Positions 31,035-38,366 of a stretch of DNA of 38,919 bases are shown in pieces; the stretch's first letter is position 1, and the number at the start of each line of letters is the position of its first letter. The notes under the pieces are model-generated. The model was not told where the DNA came from. It did not search any database and saw nothing but the letters and a program-made list of their open reading frames with translations. Position numbers and translations under genes: made by a program. Source of the DNA: an uncultured Mycolicibacterium sp. (GTDB lineage: Bacteria > Actinomycetota > Actinomycetes > Mycobacteriales > Mycobacteriaceae); assembly GCA_945957405.1 (NCBI GenBank), contig CAMFLL010000024.1:1-38919 (forward strand), written 5' to 3'.

Positions 31035-33152
31035 TCACATCGACACCGGATAGTCCTCGGACAGCCCGGTGACCTCGCGACGGATCGCCAACGCCGGATC
31101 ATCGACATCGTGTCCGAATCCACGGGCGAGCTTGTGCCCCGCATAGACCGCTGCCGCGATGGTCGACGGGGCTTCGGCGTCGCCGACGGCAACGACCTGC
31201 GCAATGCCGGCGTCGGACCACTCCGCCCGGCGATCGTTCAGTTGCTCCAACAGTGAACTGTTGGGTGTTCTCGCCGTCACCAAAACGACTGTGTCGGTGG
31301 CGACCTCGGTGAGGGCCGCAGTATAGGCGCAGCTCAGTGTGACAGAGGCAGCGCCGACGGCAACCAGCGCCTGGTTGGTGGTCAACTGCACTCCGGCACG
31401 CATCAGGCGCGCCTGAATCCTGTCGACCTCCAACGTATTACGCGTCCAGCCCGAGACCTGCGGTTTGGGGCAGACAACCCTGACCTCGAAACCATCGCCG
31501 ACAAGTTTTTCGGCCAGCACACCCGCGAGGTAGTAGTGGTCGTCATCGAAGATAGTGACCCGTGCGCCCTGTGGCCGGACGCCGGCGAAGATGTCGTCGG
31601 GGGTCAGCACTTCGGCGGCGTCGTCGATCGGGATGGGTCGCTGATGCCAACGGCCGATACCGTCGCGACGCCATGTTGCGCCCGTCGCCAGCACGATGTG
31701 GGAAAAGCCGAATTGCAGTGCGTCGTCGGCCGTGACGGGGCTCTGTCGGTACACCTCGACGTTCTTGAGGTTGGTCAGTTGATACTCGCGGTAGTCGACG
31801 ACGCGGATCCATGCCGACAGCCCCGGCAAGCGTGCCTCGTGCCGCACGCGGCCACCGAGTTCGCGCCCCGCTTCGAGCAGTGCGACGTCGTGACCGCGAT
31901 GGCCCAGGATCCGAGCGGCCTCCATACCTGACGGCCCGGCGCCGACGACGAGTATTTGGCGCGCATGATCGGCGGTCTTCACACGTTCGGGGTGCCACCC
32001 TCGGCGCCACTCCTCCCCCATGGTGGGATTCTGCGTGCATCGGATCGGCGACATGGTGTGGTCGCCGGACACGCAGATGTTGCAACCGATGCACTCTCGG
32101 ATGTCTTCGAGCAACCCCAGCTCGATCTTCCGGGGCAGGAATGGATCGGCAATCGAAGGCCGCGCCGCACCGATGAGATCCATTACCCCAGAACGGATCT
32201 GATCGACCATGAGATCCGGCGAGGTGAATCTCCCGACACCCACGACGGGTTTGGTGGTCAATTGCTTGAGTCCGCGCAGTCTTTCGCTGTGCACGCCCTC
32301 GGGGCTGAAGCGCGATGTGGAGGAGTCGTCGGACCACTCACCGACCATGAAATCCCACAGGTCTGGCAGTTCACCCAGCTCGCCCACTACCTGCTTGGTG
32401 TCCTCACCGGTCAGTCCCGCCGGACCGGACAGTTCGTCGACGCACAGTCTGACCGCTACTGCGGCCCGGCCGGCGCACTCTTCGACGGCCCCCTCGATCA
32501 GTTCACGCAGCAGGCGCATGCGATTGTGCAGCGAGCCGCCGTACTCGTCGGTGCGGTGGTTGTACCGAGGCGACAGGAAATGCTGGGCACCTCCCAGGTT
32601 ATGGCCCGCATACACGTAGACGAGGTCGAAACCGGCCTGCAGCGAACGCCGCACGGCCGCCCGATGCCACCGGCGCAAGGCCTCGATATCCGCTTTGGTC
32701 ATCCTGCGCGCCTGCACCGGATGATCAGACAGGACCGGCAGATCCGACGGTCCCAGCGGTACCTCTCGGCTCGTCAGATTGGCTGCGGCCATACCGTTGT
32801 GGGTGAGCTCGACACCGGCCAGTCCGCCACCTCGATGAACAGCCTCGGCGATCCGCGCCAGCGCAGGTATGTCGCGGTCATCCCACAGCCGACCCTCGAT
32901 ATACGGCGTGACATCCGAACTCGGGTGTATCTCGACTTCTTCGGTGCACACCACCGCCCAGCCACCCTCGGCCTTGACCTGTCGCATCACCGCGAGGGCC
33001 GACACGTCGCGGTAACCCATACCGTTGCAGTGCGGTACCTGGAAGAACCTGTTCCTGGCCGTCACCGGCCCGATCTGCACCGGCTCGAAGAGGACGTCGT
33101 AGCGCGGCAACCGGCTCATGCCCTCGGGGTGAATCAAAGTCTCTGCCGTCAT
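31035..33152 (-). CDS. trimethylamine/histamine dehydrogenase-family flavoprotein
   Basis: A 705-residue FMN/4Fe-4S/ADP enzyme strikingly like trimethylamine dehydrogenase from end to end. Cys42 in QVPHCNGMG is the 6-S-cysteinyl-FMN attachment site; Tyr181, His184 and Asp276 match the catalytic Tyr169, His172 and Asp267. CIGCNIC plus Cys372 bind the cluster, and VVGAGPSGMEAARIL starts the C-terminal nucleotide-binding domains. Of the aromatic bowl (Tyr60, Trp264, Trp355) only Trp is kept (Trp273); the others are Glu72 and Asp364. An Asp at the last position is also found, as I recall, in histamine dehydrogenase of Nocardioides simplex. So oxidative deamination of a primary or di-cationic amine is likelier than trimethylamine. 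No electron-transfer flavoprotein gene is adjacent. Confidence 0.93.
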   Translation of the reverse strand: MTAETLIHPEGMSRLPRYDVLFEPVQIGPVTARNRFFQVPHCNGMGYRDVSALAVMRQVKAEGGWAVVCTEEVEIHPSSDVTPYIEGRLWDDRDIPALARIAEAVHRGGGLAGVELTHNGMAAANLTSREVPLGPSDLPVLSDHPVQARRMTKADIEALRRWHRAAVRRSLQAGFDLVYVYAGHNLGGAQHFLSPRYNHRTDEYGGSLHNRMRLLRELIEGAVEECAGRAAVAVRLCVDELSGPAGLTGEDTKQVVGELGELPDLWDFMVGEWSDDSSTSRFSPEGVHSERLRGLKQLTTKPVVGVGRFTSPDLMVDQIRSGVMDLIGAARPSIADPFLPRKIELGLLEDIRECIGCNICVSGDHTMSPIRCTQNPTMGEEWRRGWHPERVKTADHARQILVVGAGPSGMEAARILGHRGHDVALLEAGRELGGRVRHEARLPGLSAWIRVVDYREYQLTNLKNVEVYRQSPVTADDALQFGFSHIVLATGATWRRDGIGRWHQRPIPIDDAAEVLTPDDIFAGVRPQGARVTIFDDDHYYLAGVLAEKLVGDGFEVRVVCPKPQVSGWTRNTLEVDRIQARLMRAGVQLTTNQALVAVGAASVTLSCAYTAALTEVATDTVVLVTARTPNSSLLEQLNDRRAEWSDAGIAQVVAVGDAEAPSTIAAAVYAGHKLARGFGHDVDDPALAIRREVTGLSEDYPVSM

Positions 33153-33249
33153 CGCATCAGCATGTGCTGTCCGGCATCGTTGGACAATAGAGCGTTACGT
33201 CAACCGCACTTCACCGTCACTTACGCAATGTGCGGATACGGACGTGCTG

Positions 33250-33261
33250 ACACTTAAGTGT
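33250..33261. promoter_or_regulatory. 12-bp perfect palindrome ACACTTAAGTGT
   Basis: Perfectly self-complementary, 98 bases upstream of the flavoprotein ATG. Such AT-centred palindromes are common regulator sites; no matching regulator gene is adjacent. Confidence 0.4.
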
Positions 33262-33523
33262 TCTCGGACCACCACGATGCAGGCAGAGTCGGCGTCCGAC
33301 GCGGGTACTCCTCTACTACGTTGCTGAGCAACACTATTGGGCACCCCGCTGGATGCGATACCGCCCGCGCCGGTATCCGCGCTGTCTGTCCCGTGCCGGG
33401 CAACCATCAAGTCGGAGTGAACTCATGCCAGTCGATGTCGCAACGATCAACGGCGCTGGCCCAACCCGGCGGCGTTACGCGTCGCACGCGTGAAAATTGT
33501 TCCTTGACACCACCCAGACCGAC

Positions 33524-33539
33524 TGCTTGACTCCAAGCA
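33524..33539. promoter_or_regulatory. inverted repeat TGCTTG-ACTC-CAAGCA
   Basis: A perfect 6-bp-arm repeat just downstream of a TTGACA in the probable promoter of the ureohydrolase operon; it could be an operator. Confidence 0.35.
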
Positions 33540-33615
33540 TCTGTCGAGCGCAAGGGCTCACAGACTGGGTCGCATTGTCCTCTTCGATATGTATCGAGTT
33601 CTGGGGCCGATGTTC

Positions 33616-34599
33616 ATGACCACTGTTCCCGTAGTTTCTGCTACACCCTCTCAGCTGACCTTCCTGGGCAGCGACCGAATCGACGATCCTCGAAGGAGCG
33701 AGACGCCGTATGCGTTCCTGGGCATACCATTTGGCCCGCCGTACGGGATAAAAGACATCGTTGTCTGCGCTGACGCGCCCCAGGTGGTCCGAGAACTCAG
33801 TCATCGCATGGAGTACGCCACGCTGGGGCATCATTTTGATTTCGATCTGGGTGGTCCCCTCTTCGAAGACGGGCGGCCGACCGTGACGGATCTCGGTGAC
33901 GTCGTCTGCGACGTCCGCGATCCTGACGCAATCTGGGACTCCGCGGTCGAGACGGTCCGTGCCGTGGTGGCCAACGGCCAGGTACCGCTGGTGGTCGGTG
34001 GCCTCGACGCCATCCCACCCATGGTCGTCGAGGGATTCCTGGGACGCGAAACGGTCAACGTTCTGCATGTCGACGCGCACCTCGACTTCCGCGACGAAGT
34101 CGGCGGTGTCACCAGGGGGTATTCCAGCCCGATCCGGCGGATCCGCGACCTGGACTGCGTCAGTGAGATCGTCCAAGTGGGCTTGCGTTCAGTGGGTAGT
34201 GCCCGACCGACCGACGTCGCGGAGGCGCTCGCGGCGGGCAATCGACTGGTGACAGCCGACGAGTTGCACCACACCGGAGCTCGGGCAGTGTTGGACAGTC
34301 TGTCGACCGAGCATCGATGGGTCATCACCATCGACTGTGACGGACTGGACCCGAGCATCGCGCCCGGTGTGGGTTGGCCAGAGCCCGGTGGCCTCACGTA
34401 CCACGAGATCCGCACGCTGGTGGCGGGACTCGCATCGAAGAATCGGGTGGCCGCGATTGTCTTCACAGAGTTTCAGCCGGCCCGGGATATCCAGGACCTG
34501 ACGGCGCTGACGATCAATCGCCTGTTGATCAACGTCATCGGCAACCAACGCCACCCCACGCCGATGTCGGCGTCTGGAGCCGAGGAGAACGGCCGATGA
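33616..34599 (+). CDS. arginase/agmatinase-family (ureohydrolase) protein with altered metal site
   Basis: About 327 residues. Ureohydrolases cleave guanidino compounds to urea with a two-manganese site. Two of the three hallmark motifs are intact: HVDAHLDF and TIDCDGLDPS. The first, normally GGDHS, reads GGLDA, so the first Mn-binding His is Asp and the preceding Asp is Leu. FTEFQPARD fills the EVNPxxD place. The enzyme may have an unusual metal site or substrate, or be inactive. Start is uncertain: ATG 33589 (track) lacks a ribosome site; ATG 33616 has GGGG nine bases upstream. The gene overlaps the binding-protein gene by 4 bases (ATGA), so uptake and hydrolysis are coupled. Confidence 0.87.
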   Translation: MTTVPVVSATPSQLTFLGSDRIDDPRRSETPYAFLGIPFGPPYGIKDIVVCADAPQVVRELSHRMEYATLGHHFDFDLGGPLFEDGRPTVTDLGDVVCDVRDPDAIWDSAVETVRAVVANGQVPLVVGGLDAIPPMVVEGFLGRETVNVLHVDAHLDFRDEVGGVTRGYSSPIRRIRDLDCVSEIVQVGLRSVGSARPTDVAEALAAGNRLVTADELHHTGARAVLDSLSTEHRWVITIDCDGLDPSIAPGVGWPEPGGLTYHEIRTLVAGLASKNRVAAIVFTEFQPARDIQDLTALTINRLLINVIGNQRHPTPMSASGAEENGR

Positions 34600-35522
34600 G
34601 TCCTTGGTTGAGGGCACAGGGTGTGCGTGGCATGGCGATCCTCGCGTTGTGTGCAGCCGCCACGGTTGGGTGTACCACGGCCAGCCAAACTGATGAGGCC
34701 CGCGATTCTGCGTCGCCGGTAGCGGCGACGTCGGCGAAGGACCCGGAAATCAATGCGATGCTGCCCGCGGCCATCAAATCCGCCGGTGTCATCCGGGTCG
34801 CCACAGATGCGACATACCCACCGATGGAGTTCTTCGGCCCGGACAACAAAACGTTGCAGGGCTTGGACATCGACCTCGGCGCGGCGCTCGGCGCGGTCAT
34901 GGGAGTCAAGTTCGCCTTCGACAACGTCGCTTTCGACACCATCCTGCCGTCGTTGGGTGTCAGGTACGACATCGGCATGTCATCACTGAACGACACCAAG
35001 CTCCGCCAGGAGGTGGTCGATATGGTCGACTACTACACCGCCGGGGCAACCTTCATGGTTCGTAAGGGACAGAACCAAGACCTGGGCTCGCTGACCGCGC
35101 TGTGTGGGAAGCATGTGGCGGTCGGGAAGGGGAGCATCCAATTCGACGACGTCGTAAAACAGTCGGACACCTGCCGTTCCGAGGGTAAGCCGCAGATCGA
35201 CGTGCAGGCCTATCCGGATCAGACCGGGGCGAATCTTGCGGTGGTGAGTGGCCGCGCTGACGTCGTCCTGGCCGATCGGCCAACAGTGGCATTCGCGGTG
35301 TCGCAGTCCAACGGCACGCTCGAAGAGGTGGGCCAGCCCTACAATTCGGCGCTGGCAAGTATTGCCGTGCCGAAGGGCGCGGAGTACCAGGGCTTGGCCG
35401 AGGGCCTGCAGGCAGGCTTGCGCAAGCTCGCCGACGATGGCACATACCAAGAGATTCTGTCGAAGTGGAACCTTCAGGCCGGCGCCATCACCGATTTCAC
35501 CATCAATGGCGCGCAGAGTTGA
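34596..35522 (+). CDS. polar amino-acid ABC transporter substrate-binding lipoprotein
   Basis: A 308-residue family-3 solute-binding protein. The N-terminal signal MAILALCAAATVGC ends in a lipobox (TVGC), so it should be lipid-anchored outside the membrane. IRVATDATYPPMEFFGPDNKTLQGLDIDLGAALG and FDTILPSLGVRYDIGMSSLNDTKLRQEVVDMVDYY are the standard ligand-cleft motifs. ATG 34596 overlaps the ureohydrolase stop and has GAGGAGAA upstream; the track start at 34374 is inside the ureohydrolase gene. With the following permease and ATPase it forms a full importer, probably for an amino acid or guanidino compound. Confidence 0.93.
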   Translation: MSPWLRAQGVRGMAILALCAAATVGCTTASQTDEARDSASPVAATSAKDPEINAMLPAAIKSAGVIRVATDATYPPMEFFGPDNKTLQGLDIDLGAALGAVMGVKFAFDNVAFDTILPSLGVRYDIGMSSLNDTKLRQEVVDMVDYYTAGATFMVRKGQNQDLGSLTALCGKHVAVGKGSIQFDDVVKQSDTCRSEGKPQIDVQAYPDQTGANLAVVSGRADVVLADRPTVAFAVSQSNGTLEEVGQPYNSALASIAVPKGAEYQGLAEGLQAGLRKLADDGTYQEILSKWNLQAGAITDFTINGAQS

Positions 35523-35532
35523 TCGGCGAACG

Positions 35533-36453
35533 ATGACGATGAATGACACCAAGACCGACGTCATCACCTCGGGCGCAACCGAACTGACAGTCGTCCGCTC
35601 CAAACATCCACTGCGCTGGGCGGTGGCGTGTGCGCTACTGGTGATCTCCGCGGCATTGCTGCACTCGGTCGCGACAAATCCCCGCTTCGGGTGGGACGTG
35701 GTGTACGCCTACATCCGCGACGTATCGATCGTGCGCGGCTTGATGGTGACGCTGCAGATGACAGTCGTGTGCATGGCCGTCGGGATTGCGCTCGGTGTTG
35801 TGCTGGCCGTGATGCGCCTCTCGACAAACCCGGTGGTCCAGTCATTCGCATCCTGTTACGTGTGGTTGTTCCGCGGTACGCCGGTGCTTGTGCAGTTGCT
35901 CTTCTGGTACAACCTGGCCGCGCTCTACCCGAGTATCTCGTTGGGCATTCCTGGCGTGCACCTCGATGCGAACACTCTGATCACACCGCTGGTCGCCGCG
36001 ACGCTGGGGTTGGGTTTGAATGAGGCCGCGTACATGTCCGAAATCGTCAGGGCGGGGATCCTGTCGGTCGATCACGGTCAGGCGGAAGCGGCTGCCGCAC
36101 TGGGGATGACAAGGGCACGCACTTACCGCCGGATCATTCTTCCGCAAGCGATGGGAGTGATCATTCCGCCGACAGGCAACGAGGTCATCGGCATGCTCAA
36201 GACCACATCGTTGGTCAGCGTGCTGGCCGTCCCGGATCTGCTCTACTCCGCTCAGATCATCTATGCGCGCAACTACGCCACCGTGCCGCTGTTGATCGTG
36301 GCAAGCATCTGGTACGTCCTCGTGACGTCGGTCTTGAGCATCGGGCAGCACTATCTCGAACGGCGATACGCACGGGGCAACAGAAACGCCGGGCCGCCCT
36401 CGCTGTTCGACCACTTCACGCGCCTGGTCATTCCCGAGGGGGTGCGGCGATGA
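35533..36453 (+). CDS. polar amino-acid ABC transporter permease
   Basis: A 306-residue HisM/GlnP-type membrane subunit. About residues 30-50 form an extra N-terminal membrane segment (WAVACALLVISAALLHSVA); the core then shows GLMVTLQMTVVCMAVGIALGVVLAV and the ATPase-coupling loop EAAAALGMTRARTYRRIILPQAMGVIIPPTGNE. Such a single permease probably works as a homodimer. ATG 35533 is 10 bases after the binding-protein stop (ATG 35539 also possible); the track start at 35248 lies inside the previous gene. It overlaps the ATPase gene by 4 bases (ATGA). Confidence 0.93.
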   Translation: MTMNDTKTDVITSGATELTVVRSKHPLRWAVACALLVISAALLHSVATNPRFGWDVVYAYIRDVSIVRGLMVTLQMTVVCMAVGIALGVVLAVMRLSTNPVVQSFASCYVWLFRGTPVLVQLLFWYNLAALYPSISLGIPGVHLDANTLITPLVAATLGLGLNEAAYMSEIVRAGILSVDHGQAEAAAALGMTRARTYRRIILPQAMGVIIPPTGNEVIGMLKTTSLVSVLAVPDLLYSAQIIYARNYATVPLLIVASIWYVLVTSVLSIGQHYLERRYARGNRNAGPPSLFDHFTRLVIPEGVRR

Positions 36454-37217
36454 ACAGCACACCGCTGGTTCGGGCCGAGAACGTATGCAAATCATTTGGA
36501 CGCCAGGCAGTGCTGCGCGGAGCCGATCTCGAGATCGCTGACGGTGAAGTGGTCTGCATCATCGGGCCCTCGGGGTCCGGCAAGAGCACGTTTCTGCGCT
36601 GCATCAACCACCTGGAGACCATTGATGCCGGCCGGATCTGGGTCGACGGCAACGTGGTGGGTTACGAGCAGCGTCGGGACAAGCTCCATGAACTCGCGCA
36701 TCGGGAGATCTGTCGTCGCCGGACGCAGATCGGCATGGTGTTCCAGCAGTTCAATCTGTTCCCGCACATGACGGTTCTCGGCAATCTGGTGGAGGCGCCG
36801 CGTCGGGTCCTGAAGGAACCGAAGTCCGTTGTCAGGGACCGTGCACATGATCTGCTGACGCAGGTCGGGCTCGGCGACAAGGCGGACGCGTATCCCCGTC
36901 AGCTGTCCGGTGGCCAGCAGCAGCGGGTGGCGATCGCCAGGGCCCTGTGCATGCAGCCCAAGTTGATGCTCTTCGACGAGCCCACGTCGGCACTAGACCC
37001 GGAGTTGGTCGGTGATGTGCTTGCGGTGATGCGTCGGCTGGCCGACACCGGGATGACCATGATCGCGGTCACGCACGAGATCGCATTCGCCCGTGACGTG
37101 GCGGACCGGGTTGCGTTCTTCGACGAAGGTCGCGTGGTGGAAATCGGTACGGCACAACAGATCTTCGGCGATCCACGGCATCCGAGGCTGCAAGCGTTCC
37201 TCGCCGCGGTGCGCTGA
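36450..37217 (+). CDS. polar amino-acid ABC transporter ATP-binding protein (GlnQ/HisP-like)
   Basis: A 255-residue ATPase of the polar amino-acid uptake family. Walker A GPSGSGKSTFLRCINHLE, Q-loop GMVFQQFNLFPHMTVLGNL, signature LSGGQQQRVAIARAL, Walker B LMLFDEPTSALDPELVGDV and H-loop AVTHEIAFARDVADRV are all canonical. It ends the ureohydrolase-importer operon; 19 bases separate it from the convergent aldo/keto reductase gene, with no evident terminator. Confidence 0.95.
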   Translation: MNSTPLVRAENVCKSFGRQAVLRGADLEIADGEVVCIIGPSGSGKSTFLRCINHLETIDAGRIWVDGNVVGYEQRRDKLHELAHREICRRRTQIGMVFQQFNLFPHMTVLGNLVEAPRRVLKEPKSVVRDRAHDLLTQVGLGDKADAYPRQLSGGQQQRVAIARALCMQPKLMLFDEPTSALDPELVGDVLAVMRRLADTGMTMIAVTHEIAFARDVADRVAFFDEGRVVEIGTAQQIFGDPRHPRLQAFLAAVR

Positions 37218-37236
37218 ACCCACTCGACCTCGAACA

Positions 37237-38286
37237 TCAGGTCAACGCCATCCCCGGGATTCGGGCCCGCATCGCGTCGAGCTCGGCCTCATCGGAGATC
37301 CCCTGGAAGTCGTGCCGGGGCGTGTACGGCGCCTGCAGCCAGCGCACCTCGTCGTCGGTCAGCTCGACATCGAGGGACGCGACCGCGTCGTCGATATGCC
37401 TGGTGGCGCCGGCGCCGACCAGGGGCGCCGTCACGACGGGCTGATGATGCAGCCACGCCAGCGCGATCGACGCGCGACTCATGTTGCGAGCCTGAGCAAT
37501 CCGCCCGACTGCGTCGATGATGGCGCGGTTGGCGTTCTCGTCGGCCGGCGAATAGAGCAGATCGGCGAAATCGCCGTCGGATTCCGATCGCGCCGTCGAC
37601 TTCGCGTCATCCCAGCCACGGGCGAGACGGCCGCGGGCAAGAGGACTCCAGACGATGGTCCCGACACCTTCGTCGAGGCACAACGGGATCATCTCGCGTT
37701 CCTCTTCCCGAGCCAGCAGGTTGTAGTGGTCCTGCATGGAGACGAATCGGGCCCAGCCGTTGCGGTTCTGCAGATGTAACGCTTTCGCGAACTCCCACGC
37801 GTGCATCGACGAGGCGCCCAGGTAGCGGACCTTGCCGACCTTCACGAGGTCGTTGAGCGCGTCGAGCGTCTCCTCCAGCGGGGTGGCGTGGTCGTTGCGA
37901 TGGACCTGGTAGAGATCCACGTAGTCTGTGCCGAGCCGCCGCAGCGAGTGGTCGATCTCGGTCATGATCGCCTTGCGTGACAGTCCGCGGCCGTTCGGTC
38001 CTGGCCGCATCGGGTGACGCAGTTTGGTGGCAATCACCACATCGTCGCGGTTGGCGAAGTCCTTGAGCGCGCGGCCCAGGATCTCCTCACTTGACCCGTT
38101 GGAGTACATGTTGGCGGTGTCGAAGAAGTTGATACCGGCCTCGAGCGCGTACTGGATGAGCGGGCGGGCGTCGTCCTCACCGAGCGACCACACCGGGTGA
38201 CCGCAATCGGGCTGTCCGTAGGTCATCGCACCGATCGCGATGGGCGAGACATCGAGGCCTGATGTGCCGAGCTTGCGGTATCGCAT
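37237..38286 (-). CDS. aldo/keto reductase
   Basis: A 349-residue NADPH-dependent oxidoreductase with the TIM-barrel AKR fold. The catalytic tetrad is visible: Asp and Tyr in FFDTANMYSNGSSEE, Lys in VIATKLRH and His in YQVHRND. MRYRKLGTSGLDVSPIAIGAMTYG is the standard start of bacterial YajO/Tas-like members. ATG 38286 has AAGGAG six bases upstream, so the 13 extra residues in the track ORF are rejected. It is divergent from a TetR gene with a doubled palindrome between, so it probably belongs to that regulator's response, for example aldehyde or quinone detoxification. Confidence 0.93.
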   Translation of the reverse strand: MRYRKLGTSGLDVSPIAIGAMTYGQPDCGHPVWSLGEDDARPLIQYALEAGINFFDTANMYSNGSSEEILGRALKDFANRDDVVIATKLRHPMRPGPNGRGLSRKAIMTEIDHSLRRLGTDYVDLYQVHRNDHATPLEETLDALNDLVKVGKVRYLGASSMHAWEFAKALHLQNRNGWARFVSMQDHYNLLAREEEREMIPLCLDEGVGTIVWSPLARGRLARGWDDAKSTARSESDGDFADLLYSPADENANRAIIDAVGRIAQARNMSRASIALAWLHHQPVVTAPLVGAGATRHIDDAVASLDVELTDDEVRWLQAPYTPRHDFQGISDEAELDAMRARIPGMALT

Positions 38287-38308
38287 GCGAACTCCTTCAA
38301 TAGGACGA

Positions 38309-38326
38309 GGCGGAGACTTCTCCACT
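38309..38326. promoter_or_regulatory. TetR operator copy 1
   Basis: GGCGGAGACTTCTCCACT, an imperfect copy of the palindrome 25 bases to its right, close to the aldo/keto reductase start. Confidence 0.6.
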
Positions 38327-38333
38327 TGAACAT

Positions 38334-38351
38334 AGCGGAGAACTCTCCGCT
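38334..38351. promoter_or_regulatory. TetR operator copy 2 (perfect palindrome)
   Basis: AGCGGAGA-AC-TCTCCGCT, perfect 8-bp arms. GCGGAGA...TCTCCGC is a usual TetR-type operator, and a TetR gene starts 15 bases to the right. Confidence 0.75.
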
Positions 38352-38366
38352 TAGCCAGGAGGATAT

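Larger units (their letters stand above)
33153..33615. other. about 460-bp region between divergent flavoprotein and ureohydrolase genes
   Basis: No convincing gene. It contains the palindrome ACACTTAAGTGT (33250-33261), an inverted repeat TGCTTG/CAAGCA (33524-33539), a TTGACA (33504-33509) that could be a -35 for the rightward operon, and a 22-codon mini-ORF (33425-33493, with GGAG eight bases upstream) containing ArgArgArgTyr. The two track ORFs here have no protein-like sequence. Confidence 0.5.

Noticed and set aside
31956-33257. 433-residue plus-strand ORF
   Set aside because: Antisense to the TMADH-like flavoprotein, whose cofactor motifs are unambiguous.
33258-33530. 90-residue plus-strand ORF in the large gap (and 71-residue minus ORF 33195-33410)
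   Set aside because: No ribosome site, no protein-like pattern and codon use unlike neighbours; treated as non-coding.
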